Below are positions 15,919 through 25,196 of a stretch of DNA of 41,496 bases, piece after piece. This stretch comes from Actinomycetota bacterium (GTDB lineage: Bacteria > Actinomycetota > Thermoleophilia > Gaiellales > Gaiellaceae): NCBI GenBank assembly GCA_005888435.1, contig VAXO01000092.1:1-41496 (forward strand), written 5' to 3'. Position 1 is the stretch's first letter, and each line of letters begins with the position of its first letter. The position numbers and the translations under genes were made by a program. The notes beneath the pieces are model-generated. The model did not search any database, was not told the origin of the DNA, and saw only the letters and a program-made list of their open reading frames with translations.

Positions 15919-16713
15919 ATGGACTACGACCCGCTGCGCCGCGGCTTCGCCGAGTTCGTCGGGACATTCACGCTGATCTTCATCGGCGCGGGCTCGATCC
16001 TCACCCTGACGAAGCTCCTCGAGCCGGCCACGAACGGGAGCGCGCAGGCACTCGGCGTCTACGGGAGCCTGACGCTCGTCTCCGTCGCCCTCGCGCACGG
16101 GCTCGCGATCGGCGTGATGGCGTCGGCCGTCGGGCACATCTCGGGTGGCCATTTCAACCCTGCCATCACGCTCGGCTTCTTCATCACGCGGCGACTGGCG
16201 CCGACGCTCGCGGTCGTCTACTGGAGCGTGCAGCTCCTGGGTGCGACCGCGGCCGCGCTCCTGCTTCGCTGGTTCTTCTCCGACAGCGTCCGCGCGGCGA
16301 CGAACCTCGGCGCGCCCGGGCTTGCCGGCGGCATCAGCGTCTGGCAGGGCGTCGTGATCGAAGGCGTCCTGACGTTCTTCCTCGTCTGGGTGGTCTTCGC
16401 GACCGCGGCTGACCCAGGCGGAACGTTCAAGTCGATCGCCGGTCTCGCGATCGGCTTCACGATCACGCTCGACATCCTCATGGGCGGCCCGCTCACGGGG
16501 GCGGCGATGAACCCGGCCCGCGCGTTCGGCCCCGAGCTCGTCTCGCGGGACTGGACGGACGCATGGGTCTGGTACGTGGGGCCGCTCGTCGGTGGAGCCG
16601 TCGCCGCGCTCGCCTACGAATGGCTGTACCTGCGCCCGCCGGCGCCGCTGCCGGTCGGCCCGCCTGAGACCGGCGTGATCGAGCCGCGCCCCGGCGATAC
16701 CGCAGTTTCGTAA
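15919..16713 (+). CDS. Aquaporin / MIP-family channel
   Basis: Six-span water or small-solute channel, 264 residues. The two pore half-helices carry canonical NPA boxes (80-82 in GHISGGHFNPAIT and 198-200 in AAMNPARAFGPEL). By alignment with mammalian AQP1, the aromatic/arginine filter would be His60, Ile186, Ala195 and Arg201. That resembles plant tonoplast intrinsic proteins more than bacterial AqpZ (F/H/T/R) or GlpF (W/G/F/R), so water plus urea, ammonia or glycerol transport is possible (inferred). An extended loop near residues 30-45 and a proline-rich cytoplasmic tail (239-264) are present. A debranching-type glucosidase follows 31 bases later. Confidence 0.92.
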   Translation: MDYDPLRRGFAEFVGTFTLIFIGAGSILTLTKLLEPATNGSAQALGVYGSLTLVSVALAHGLAIGVMASAVGHISGGHFNPAITLGFFITRRLAPTLAVVYWSVQLLGATAAALLLRWFFSDSVRAATNLGAPGLAGGISVWQGVVIEGVLTFFLVWVVFATAADPGGTFKSIAGLAIGFTITLDILMGGPLTGAAMNPARAFGPELVSRDWTDAWVWYVGPLVGGAVAALAYEWLYLRPPAPLPVGPPETGVIEPRPGDTAVS

Positions 16714-16735
16714 TGCCCTAGAGCGCGAAAGAACG

Positions 16736-16754
16736 CAGCAGCAAGTGGCTGCTG
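16736..16754 (+). promoter_or_regulatory. Hairpin enclosing a start codon
   Basis: CAGCAGC-AAGTG-GCTGCTG, a perfect 7-base-pair inverted repeat whose 5-base loop contains the GTG start codon (16745-16747) of the glucosidase gene. No Shine-Dalgarno sequence is visible upstream. In RNA the loop would present or sequester the start. Confidence 0.45.
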
Positions 16755-18757
16755 AGACCGACATCATCATCCTCGACGGCTGCACGTTCTTCTACTCCGA
16801 CAAGAACGGCGACGTCGACGCGAAGGAGGCCGAGGGGCTCTTCTACCAGGACGTGCGTCACCTCTCGCGCTGGCACGTGCGCGTCGACGGCAAGCCGGTT
16901 GAGCCGCTGACGAGCCGGCGCGTCGACTACTACTCGGCGCGCATCGTCGGCACTCCACCGAAGAACGGTGCCGACGCCGCTTCGGTGTCGGTCCGTCGCG
17001 ACAGGTTCGTCAGTGAGGGCACGCACGAGGACGTAGTGCTCGAGAACCTCTCGGACGATCCGCACGAGGTGACGCTCGAGCTGACGTACGGCTCGGACTT
17101 TGCGGACGTGATGGAGGCGCAGGAGAACGGCAACGGCGAAGGCCGGAGCTGGGAGGAGCTCGCGAAACGGTCCGTGACGCTGTGGCATGAGCGCGACCGC
17201 TACCGCCGCGGCACCTTGCTCATGTTCAACCGCCAAGGGCGCGTGCAGAAGAAGAAGGCGACGTTTCGCGTGCGGCTCAAGCCGCGCCAGACGTGGAAGC
17301 TCTGCGTCGACATCGTGCCGATCGTCGACGGCAAGCGCAGGCCGGCACTGCTGCGCTGCGACTCGTTTCACGACCACGCGCCGAAGATGCCGCAGAGCCT
17401 CGACGACTGGCTCAAGACGGCGCCGTATCTCGACGCAGACGACTCGACGCTCGGACGAACCTACCGACAGAGCCTCCTCGATCTCGCCGCGCTGCGCGTA
17501 CGACCCGACAACGTGACGATCAAGTGGGCAATGCCGGGCGGCGGGCTGCCGTGGTTCATGACCGTGTTCGGGCGGGACAGTCTGATCACCGCGTACGAGT
17601 CGATGCACATCCACGCGGAGCTGGCGCAAGCGACGCTGGAGGCGCTCGCCGAAATGCAGGCAACCGAATGGGACAGCTGGCGCGACGCAGAGCCGGGGAA
17701 GATCTTGCACGAGCTGCGTCGCGGGACGCTCGCCGCGCTCAACCGCATTCCACACACGCCCTACTACGGCTCGCACGACTCGACGATCCTGTGGCTCATC
17801 GTCTTGGACGAGTTCGAGCGCTGGACCGCGGACACGTCGTTCGTTCGGCGCATGGAGAAGCAGGCGCGCGCGGCGCTCGGGTGGCTCGAAGGCCCGGCCG
17901 ACCTCGATGGCGACGGCTACGTCGAATACCGCAAGCGTTCGGATTCCGACAAGGCGCTGGACAACCATTGCTGGAAGGACTCGTCGGGATCGATCCTGTT
18001 CGCCGACGGCCGCAAAGCGGAGCCGCCGATCGCCGTGTGCGAGCACCAGGGATACGCGTACGACGCCAGAGTGCGGGTGGCGCGGCTGATGCGCGAGGTA
18101 TGGGACGACGAGAAGGAGGCCGAACGGCTCGAGCATGACGCCGCGGAGCTCAAGAAGCGATTCAACAAGGACTTCTGGAGCACCTCACGTCGCCACTACG
18201 TCCTCGCACTCGACAAAGACAAGCAGCAGGTCGACTCGCTGACGTCGAACATCGGCCACCTGTTGTGGAGCGGCATCGTCGATGACGAGCGCGCCGCTGC
18301 GATGGTGCGGCGGCTCATGGGCGAGGACATGTTCGGCGGTTGGGGCATCCGCACGATGTCGTCGAAGGATGGCGGGTACAACCCGCTCGAGTACCACAAC
18401 GGGACTGTTTGGCCCCACGACACGGCGATCGCCGCAGAGGGCATGCGGCGCTATGGGTTCACGGACGAGGCGGCCAAGCTCTCCGAAGCGCTGTTGGACG
18501 CCGCGCGCGCATTCACGAACCAACTACCGGAGGTCTTCGCAGGATTTGCGCGCGACGAAAGCGACGTGCCGATCGAGTACCCCGAGGCGCTGAAGCCACA
18601 GGCGTGGGCCGCTGCCGCGCCTTTGCTCGCCTTGCGAACGCTGATAGGGCTCGACATCGTCGACGGGCGCCTTCGCGCCCGGCCTCTCGAGTCGAAGTTC
18701 GGCAAGCTGCGGCTGCGCAACATCACGGTCCGCGGCTCTCACCCCGACGCCCCGTAG
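16745..18757 (+). CDS. Amylo-alpha-1,6-glucosidase / glycogen debranching family protein
   Basis: 670-residue cytoplasmic glycoside hydrolase of the actinobacterial glycogen-debranching type. The N-terminal beta-sandwich (GDE_N_bis-like, about 5-205; GLFYQDVRHLSRWHVRVDG, LENLSDDPHEVTLEL) precedes an (alpha/alpha)6 catalytic barrel (about 235-665) with GGGLPWFMTVFGRDSLITAYES, DLDGDGYVEY, HQGYAYDARV and NGTVWPHDTAIAAEGMRRYG. The true substrate may be glycogen branches or another alpha-glucan; related proteins are often annotated only by similarity. The GTG start at 16745 is in a hairpin loop. A two-codon frame (ATG CCC TAG) overlaps the aquaporin TAA just upstream. It lies 31 bases after the aquaporin gene and is probably co-transcribed. 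Confidence 0.88.
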   Translation: MAAETDIIILDGCTFFYSDKNGDVDAKEAEGLFYQDVRHLSRWHVRVDGKPVEPLTSRRVDYYSARIVGTPPKNGADAASVSVRRDRFVSEGTHEDVVLENLSDDPHEVTLELTYGSDFADVMEAQENGNGEGRSWEELAKRSVTLWHERDRYRRGTLLMFNRQGRVQKKKATFRVRLKPRQTWKLCVDIVPIVDGKRRPALLRCDSFHDHAPKMPQSLDDWLKTAPYLDADDSTLGRTYRQSLLDLAALRVRPDNVTIKWAMPGGGLPWFMTVFGRDSLITAYESMHIHAELAQATLEALAEMQATEWDSWRDAEPGKILHELRRGTLAALNRIPHTPYYGSHDSTILWLIVLDEFERWTADTSFVRRMEKQARAALGWLEGPADLDGDGYVEYRKRSDSDKALDNHCWKDSSGSILFADGRKAEPPIAVCEHQGYAYDARVRVARLMREVWDDEKEAERLEHDAAELKKRFNKDFWSTSRRHYVLALDKDKQQVDSLTSNIGHLLWSGIVDDERAAAMVRRLMGEDMFGGWGIRTMSSKDGGYNPLEYHNGTVWPHDTAIAAEGMRRYGFTDEAAKLSEALLDAARAFTNQLPEVFAGFARDESDVPIEYPEALKPQAWAAAAPLLALRTLIGLDIVDGRLRARPLESKFGKLRLRNITVRGSHPDAP

Positions 18758-18773
18758 CTACTCGACAGTGACG

Positions 18774-18800
18774 ATGGCGAGCGCCTACGTCGCTCGCCAT
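18774..18800 (+). terminator. Strong hairpin after the glucosidase gene
   Basis: ATGGCGAGCG-CCTACGT-CGCTCGCCAT, a perfect 10-base-pair stem with a 7-base loop starting 16 bases after the stop. There is no T-run, so it is either a terminator of the GC-only type or an mRNA 3'-end stabiliser. Confidence 0.55.
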
Positions 18801-18821
18801 GGATCAGTACGGCGCAAAGGT

Positions 18822-18894
18822 CGGGCAAAGCCCGCGCTTCCCGCGAACGTTTCGGCTACGAGAGACGTGCCCTGAAAGGCTGGGGTCAGACCCC
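18822..18894. repeat. Composite intergenic element, copy A
   Basis: Contains a CGGGC-AAA-GCCCG hairpin (18822-18834), the box TTCCCGCGAA (18838-18847) and GAAAGGCTGGGGTCAGACCCC-type sequence (18874-18894), ending in the perfect palindrome GGGGTC-A-GACCCC, 3 bases from the glmS stop. The same parts in the same order occur at 26140-26231 beside guaA. It sits between convergent genes and may serve as a terminator for glmS. Confidence 0.6.
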
Positions 18895-18897
18895 TGC

Positions 18898-20727
<1,830 letters not shown>

Positions 20728-20754
20728 AGGGTCCCCTCCTCGTCGATTGTTCTC

Positions 20755-20781
20755 GAAAACAGCGAAAGCCCGGCTGCGGGC
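20755..20781 (-). terminator. Intrinsic terminator or attenuator between glmM and glmS
   Basis: Read on the minus strand: GCCCG-CAGC-CGGGC (20781-20768) followed by TTTCGCTGTTTTC. A short GC stem with an interrupted T-run lies 17 bases after the glmM stop and upstream of the glmS ribosome-binding site. It probably causes partial termination. Confidence 0.45.
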
Positions 20782-20798
20782 CGCCCTTCGTCGGACGG

Positions 20799-22064
20799 TC
20801 AGCCGAGCTCTCGGCGTACGAGAGCCGCGATGCTAGCACAGACACGAGCCGCTTCTTCCTCGTCGCGGGCTTCCGTAAGCACGCGAATGACGGGCTCTGT
20901 ACCCGAAGCCCGCATGAGCACACGCCCGCGCCCGCTCAGTTGCTCGTTTGCGTCGGCTACAGCCTGGACCAGGCTTTCGGACAGGATTTTCGATCGGACG
21001 CGCACGTTTTCCTTGACCTGCGGATACCGCGCCATCTCGGCCGCGGCGGCGGTCAGCGTGCGCCCCTCGAGCGCGCGGCAGAGGAGCAGCGCCGCGACCA
21101 GGCCGTCGCCCGTCACGTGGCCGTCGAGATAGATGATGTGTCCCGACTGCTCACCGCCGAGCTTGCCCCCGGTGGCACGCATCATCTCGAGCACATAGCG
21201 GTCGCCGACCTCCTCGGTCGTGTGCGTCTCGATCTGGTGCTTCGACATCAGCTCGTGGAAGCCGACGTTGGCCATCGGCGTCACGGTTACGGACTCGACG
21301 CCGAGATGCAGTGCGAGGATCGCCACGATCTCGTCGCCGTCGACGACGTCACCGTTCGCGTCGACTGCGAGCATCCGGTCGCCGTCGCCGTCGAACGCGA
21401 CGCCGAGGTCGAGCCGCTCCCTGCGCACGAGCTCCTGCAGCGCGCGCAGGTCGGTAGCGCCGCAGCCGACGTTGATGTTCGTCCCGTCGGGCTCGTTGCC
21501 CATCGCCGTGACCTTCGCGCCGAGCTGCTCGAACGCTTTCGGCGCGAGCCCCGAATACGCGCCGTTCGCGCAGTCGACGCCGATGCGCAGCGCCCCCAGG
21601 TCGGAGCCGAAGCGCTCGACCACGTGCTCGAGGTAGCTGTCGGTCGCGACGCTGACTTCGTCGATCTCGCCGCCGCCCGTCCCACGCTCGTCGAGCAGGG
21701 ACTCGATCTGCTCCTCCTGCTCGTCGGTCAGCTTCTGTCCGTCGCGGTCGAAGAACTTGACGCCGTTGTACTCCGGCGGGTTGTGCGAAGCCGTGATCAC
21801 GCAGCCGAGGTCGAGCGTCAGCAGCGCAACAGCCGGCGTCGGCAGCACGCCGGCGACGACGGCGTTCCCGCCTGCAGACGAGATGCCGCGCGCAAGTGCC
21901 TGCTCCAGCTCGACGCCGGAGGCACGCGTGTCGCGGCCGATGAAGATGCGTCCGCGCCCCGACCAGAGGGTGGCCGCGCGGCCAAGGCGCTCAACGAGGT
22001 CGGAGGTCAGGTCCTCGCCGACGACGCCACGGACACCGTCCGTGCCGAAGTACTGACGAGGCAC
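20799..22064 (-). CDS. glmM: Phosphoglucosamine mutase
   Basis: Interconverts glucosamine-6-phosphate and glucosamine-1-phosphate, the step after GlmS. 421 residues from GTG 22064 (PRQYFGTDGVRG). The phosphoserine loop is ITASHNPPEYNGVKFF, the metal loop is AFDGDGDRML, the sugar-binding loop GGEQSGHII, and the phosphate-binding loop RASGTEPVIRV is near the C-terminus. It is about 25 residues shorter than typical GlmM, with no essential motif missing. The GTG is 1 base after the rpsI stop (TGACGTG), so it is coupled to the ribosomal genes. The rplM-rpsI-glmM-glmS order is common in actinobacteria. Confidence 0.96.
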   Translation of the reverse strand: MPRQYFGTDGVRGVVGEDLTSDLVERLGRAATLWSGRGRIFIGRDTRASGVELEQALARGISSAGGNAVVAGVLPTPAVALLTLDLGCVITASHNPPEYNGVKFFDRDGQKLTDEQEEQIESLLDERGTGGGEIDEVSVATDSYLEHVVERFGSDLGALRIGVDCANGAYSGLAPKAFEQLGAKVTAMGNEPDGTNINVGCGATDLRALQELVRRERLDLGVAFDGDGDRMLAVDANGDVVDGDEIVAILALHLGVESVTVTPMANVGFHELMSKHQIETHTTEEVGDRYVLEMMRATGGKLGGEQSGHIIYLDGHVTGDGLVAALLLCRALEGRTLTAAAAEMARYPQVKENVRVRSKILSESLVQAVADANEQLSGRGRVLMRASGTEPVIRVLTEARDEEEAARVCASIAALVRRELG

Positions 22065-22065
22065 G

Positions 22066-22461
22066 TCAGCGCTTGGAGAACTGCGGCGCCTTGCGCGCCT
22101 TGTGCAGCCCGGCCTTCTTGCGCTCGACGATCCGGGCGTCACGCGTGAGGAAGCCTGCACGCTTGAGCGATACGCGCAGCTCCGGGTCGGCCTCGACGAG
22201 CGCGCGGGCGATGCCGTGCCGAACGGCGCCGGCCTGGCCACTGGGCCCGCCGCCGTGGACGCGCACGCGGATGTCGTAGGTTCCCTCGACGCCGGCAGTC
22301 TGGAGCGGCGCGAGCGCGATCGTCCTGTGGGCCTGGCGCGGGAAGTAGTCCTCGATCGTGCGGCCGTTGAACCATGTCGTCCCGTCGCCCGGGCGCAGGA
22401 TCACGCGCGCGACGGACGTCTTGCGCTTGCCGGTGCCGCGGTACTGCGCGATCGTGCTCAT
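22066..22461 (-). CDS. rpsI: 30S ribosomal protein S9
   Basis: Small-subunit head protein whose C-terminal tail reaches the P-site tRNA. 131 residues with the hallmark [11 protein letters not shown] near the N-terminus, [29 protein letters not shown] and the invariant basic tail ending in FSKR. The ATG overlaps the rplM stop (ATGA). Alternative upstream starts belong to a shadow of rplM. Confidence 0.98.
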   Translation of the reverse strand: MSTIAQYRGTGKRKTSVARVILRPGDGTTWFNGRTIEDYFPRQAHRTIALAPLQTAGVEGTYDIRVRVHGGGPSGQAGAVRHGIARALVEADPELRVSLKRAGFLTRDARIVERKKAGLHKARKAPQFSKR

Positions 22462-22895
22462 GCGTCCTCCCAGCTGAGCGGCTTCGGCGACTGCGGCCCG
22501 TGCGGATGCTCCGAGCCGGCGTAGATCTTGAGCTTCGTGATCTGCTGCCGGGCGAGCCGGTTCTTCGGGAGCATGCCCTTCACGGCGCGGCGCAGGACTT
22601 CCTCTGGGCGCCGGTCGAGCTGCTCGCGGAGCGTCCGGCTGCGCAGCCCGCCCGGGTAGCCGGAGTGCCGGTAGTAACGCTTCTGGTCCAGCTTGTTCCC
22701 CGTGACCTGGATCTTCTCGGCGTTCACGACGACGACGAAGTCGCCGGTGTCGACGTGCGGCGTGTAGGCCGGCTTGCCCTTGCCGCGCAGGGTGTCGGCG
22801 ATGCGGGTCGCCAGACGCCCGAGGGTCTGACCCTCGGCGTCGACGACGTACCACTCACGGGCGATCTCGCCGGGTTTTGCGCTGTAAGTCTTCAT
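22458..22895 (-). CDS. rplM: 50S ribosomal protein L13
   Basis: Early-assembling large-subunit protein, 145 residues: [55 protein letters not shown] and [10 protein letters not shown] are all canonical. No Shine-Dalgarno sequence precedes the ATG, and only 18 bases separate it from the uracil-DNA glycosylase stop. Unlike most unlinked starts here, no TANNNT box lies 6-9 bases upstream; the nearest is TACGAT at 22937-22942, inside the upstream gene. It is therefore either co-transcribed with that gene or read from a promoter in its 3' end. Confidence 0.98.
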   Translation of the reverse strand: MKTYSAKPGEIAREWYVVDAEGQTLGRLATRIADTLRGKGKPAYTPHVDTGDFVVVVNAEKIQVTGNKLDQKRYYRHSGYPGGLRSRTLREQLDRRPEEVLRRAVKGMLPKNRLARQQITKLKIYAGSEHPHGPQSPKPLSWEDA

Positions 22896-22913
22896 TCGGA
22901 GAAAAGGCGGCGC

Positions 22914-23444
22914 TCAGAGGCGTCCGCCGGCGGCGAATCGTAGCAGCCCTGCCCGGAATTCCGCCGCGCCGCCATGGCTCGGATGGCGCAGATATGGGGC
23001 GCCAGTGGCCTCGGCCGCGAGGCGGCCCACGGCCAGGATCCTGCGGCCCGAGGCGATTTCTTCGAGGAAGGGCCGTGCGGCGGCTATTTCAGCCCTGGTG
23101 GGCCGTCGGTTCGACGTGGCCGTGCCGGGATGCGTCGGCACGACGTTCCAGCAGAGCGCTTCGAGTGCCAGCTCGCCGAGCGTCCGCTGGAGGATGGTCG
23201 CGGTCGCCTCGGCCGGCCCCTCGCCCGTCAGCTGCCGCTCGGACGTGAACGGGATGCCGGAAACGCGGGCGCCGCGGTAGCCGGCGGCCTCGCCGACGAG
23301 AAGCAGCTTCGCGGCCGCCCGCTCGTCGAGGTAGTCGCGGAGGCGCCGCCGGCGGACCTCGGCCCGGTCGCCGTCGCGATAGAAGTTGAACGTCTCGCCG
23401 ATCTCGGCGGCGGCGAGCCGCCGGACGAACCTTTCCGGGTGCAC
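22914..23444 (-). CDS. Uracil-DNA glycosylase superfamily protein
   Basis: Base-excision repair enzyme of the UDG fold, 176 residues from GTG 23444. Motif A is LLVGEAAGYRGARVSGIPFTSE (about 48-69), the central WNVVPTHP (99-106) matches the family's N-P-H-P element, and motif B is HPSHGG (154-159). Only one cysteine (Cys98) is present, so it is not an Fe-S cluster UDG of family 4 or 5. It fits the smaller single-domain group annotated simply as uracil-DNA glycosylase in actinobacteria. Activity on uracil rather than another base is inferred. It is the first gene before rplM-rpsI-glmM-glmS and divergent from the sialidase-like gene. A CATAGT on the minus strand 6 bases before the GTG is a possible -10. 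Confidence 0.85.
   Translation of the reverse strand: MHPERFVRRLAAAEIGETFNFYRDGDRAEVRRRRLRDYLDERAAAKLLLVGEAAGYRGARVSGIPFTSERQLTGEGPAEATATILQRTLGELALEALCWNVVPTHPGTATSNRRPTRAEIAAARPFLEEIASGRRILAVGRLAAEATGAPYLRHPSHGGAAEFRAGLLRFAAGGRL
22937..22942 (-). promoter_or_regulatory. Candidate -10 for the rplM operon inside the UDG gene
   Basis: TACGAT (TANNNT) 41 bases before the rplM ATG. No recognisable -35. Listed because the ribosomal operon has no better promoter candidate nearby. Confidence 0.25.
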
Positions 23445-23450
23445 GGCGTC

Positions 23451-23456
23451 ACTATG
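23451..23456 (-). promoter_or_regulatory. Possible -10 of the UDG gene
   Basis: CATAGT, 6 bases before the GTG at 23444. The first base deviates from TANNNT. It overlaps the sialidase-like gene's -10 on the other strand. Confidence 0.3.
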
Positions 23457-23458
23457 CT
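23453..23458 (+). promoter_or_regulatory. -10 element of the sialidase-like gene
   Basis: TATGCT, 7 bases before GTG 23466. It contains the ATG at 23454, so if this is the promoter, that upstream ATG cannot be used. Confidence 0.45.
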
Positions 23459-23465
23459 CATGCGC

Positions 23466-25196
23466 GTGAGAGGACGCGTCGCGGCGCTCGCCGCCGTCTG
23501 CGCCGGGGTCTGTATCGGCAGCGCGCACGCTGCCCCGCCGCAAGGCTTTCAATCCGATGCGGCCTTCGCGGGCAGCTACGGGGCCAGCTCGGTCACGAGC
23601 GTTCCGGCGACGACCCAGCGCGTCAGCTGTTACACGCCGGAGGTGCTCTACACCGGCAGCCTGTCGCCGTCGCAAGGCTTTCCCGACGGCGGATCGACAC
23701 CGTGCGCAGGCGCCGCGACCACCGGCGAGGTGATCGGGCCGTTCGCGACACAGAACGTCTCGAACCCGCCGTTGCGCGTGAAGGATTTCTCCGAGTCGGA
23801 TCTGCACGTCGACCCGACGAACGCGCAGCACCTGATCGCCGTCAGCAAGTGGTTCGTGAACTCCGAGGGCTACAACCACCTCGCCGGCTTCTACGAGTCG
23901 TACGACGGGGGCGCGACGTGGCCGCAGCAGGGTCACATCCCCGGCTACGAAGGCTGGACCGACAACTCCGACCCGGTCGGCGCCTTCGATCCGTGGGGCA
24001 ACTTCTACGCGGTCGTGCTGCCCTACATGTTCCGCTACCTGATCACGGGCGAGCACTTCTTCCTCGCGCCCGATGTGAACCCGAAGCTGCCGGGCTCGGG
24101 CATTGGCGTCGCCGTGCGCCCGCGCGGCGCGGAGACCCCGGCATCGTGGAACGTCTTGCACAACGGCGCTCCGGACCTGATCCGGCGGACGCCGTTCAAC
24201 GGTGCGCAGGTGTTCGACAAGCAGTGGATCGTGGTCGATCGCAATCGGCGCAGCAAGCACTTCGGCCGCGTCTACGTCTCGTGGGCGATCGGCACCAGCG
24301 ACGCCGGGCTGCGCATCTACATCTCGTACGCGGACGCGCGGAGAAACGGCACGCACACGAACTGGTCGGCGCCGAGGCGTGTGCTGCAGCAGCGCCGCGG
24401 AATCGGCGACAACGGTTCGTTCCCGCGCGTCACTCCGGACGGCCGCGTGTGGCTCGCGACGTCGAGCACGGTGAGCTTCGGCGCTCCCTTCACGATGTCT
24501 TTCACCTCGTCGCGCGACGGCGGCCGCACGTGGGCGAAACGGCGCATCATCGTGCACCACAACGTCGACGGCTACAAGAACACGACCTTCCGCTCGGCCT
24601 TCGGCGAGGCATTCGAGGTCGGCACGCGGAAGGTCGGGCGCTTCTACCCGCTCTATGCCGTCTACGAGAACGCGACCAAGGGCGGCCCGACGACGCTCTT
24701 CATCCGCGCCTCGTTCGACGGCGGCAAGCGTTGGCGCGCGCCCCTGCAGGTCAACGACAACCAGGGCGAGGCCGAGGCGCTGCAGCCGAACATCGCCGTC
24801 GCGCCGAACGGCCGGGTCGCGGTGGCGTTCTACGACCGCCGCCTCGTCTGTCCGGCGCGCGGCACGCCGGAGGCGACGATCGCGGGGCTGCTATTCGACC
24901 CGCGGACGCCGTTCGGGCGCGCGAATTACTGCATCAACACGGCGATCCAGTTCTACACGCCGGCGCTGAAGCCGCTCGGCCACAACATCCGGCTCTCGCC
25001 GCACACGTGGGACCCGCAGCTCTCGACCCCGCACCCGGATTGCATCTGTGCGAACGGCACGTTTCTCGGCGATTACTTCGGCGTCGATTCCCGCGGCGGC
25101 TTCACCTACACCACGTCGGTCGAGACGTACAACGCCTCCGGCGAGAACCCAGGCTTCCACCAACAGCAGCTGGTGTCGAAGCTCCGAACGCCCTAA
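23466..25196 (+). CDS. Secreted sialidase-like beta-propeller protein (BNR/Asp-box repeats)
   Basis: 576-residue exported protein. Signal peptide VRGRVAALAAVCAGVCIGSAHA is cleaved before APPQ. Asp-box repeats S-x-D-x-G-x-x-W are visible as SYDGGATW, SRDGGRTW and SFDGGKRW, indicating a six-bladed propeller of the sialidase/BNR superfamily. Cysteines in the N-terminal (YTPEV, PCAGAA regions) and C-terminal parts (two in PDCICANG) suggest disulfides. I cannot identify the sialidase arginine triad with confidence, so it may bind or cleave another glycan. ATGs at 23454 and 23460 are alternative starts, but the TATGCT box favours GTG 23466. The stop overlaps the convergent nitroreductase stop (CTAA). 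Confidence 0.8.
   Translation: MRGRVAALAAVCAGVCIGSAHAAPPQGFQSDAAFAGSYGASSVTSVPATTQRVSCYTPEVLYTGSLSPSQGFPDGGSTPCAGAATTGEVIGPFATQNVSNPPLRVKDFSESDLHVDPTNAQHLIAVSKWFVNSEGYNHLAGFYESYDGGATWPQQGHIPGYEGWTDNSDPVGAFDPWGNFYAVVLPYMFRYLITGEHFFLAPDVNPKLPGSGIGVAVRPRGAETPASWNVLHNGAPDLIRRTPFNGAQVFDKQWIVVDRNRRSKHFGRVYVSWAIGTSDAGLRIYISYADARRNGTHTNWSAPRRVLQQRRGIGDNGSFPRVTPDGRVWLATSSTVSFGAPFTMSFTSSRDGGRTWAKRRIIVHHNVDGYKNTTFRSAFGEAFEVGTRKVGRFYPLYAVYENATKGGPTTLFIRASFDGGKRWRAPLQVNDNQGEAEALQPNIAVAPNGRVAVAFYDRRLVCPARGTPEATIAGLLFDPRTPFGRANYCINTAIQFYTPALKPLGHNIRLSPHTWDPQLSTPHPDCICANGTFLGDYFGVDSRGGFTYTTSVETYNASGENPGFHQQQLVSKLRTP

Noticed and set aside
20728-20798. glmS ribozyme upstream of glmS
   Set aside because: The gap is only 71 bases and lacks the ribozyme core.
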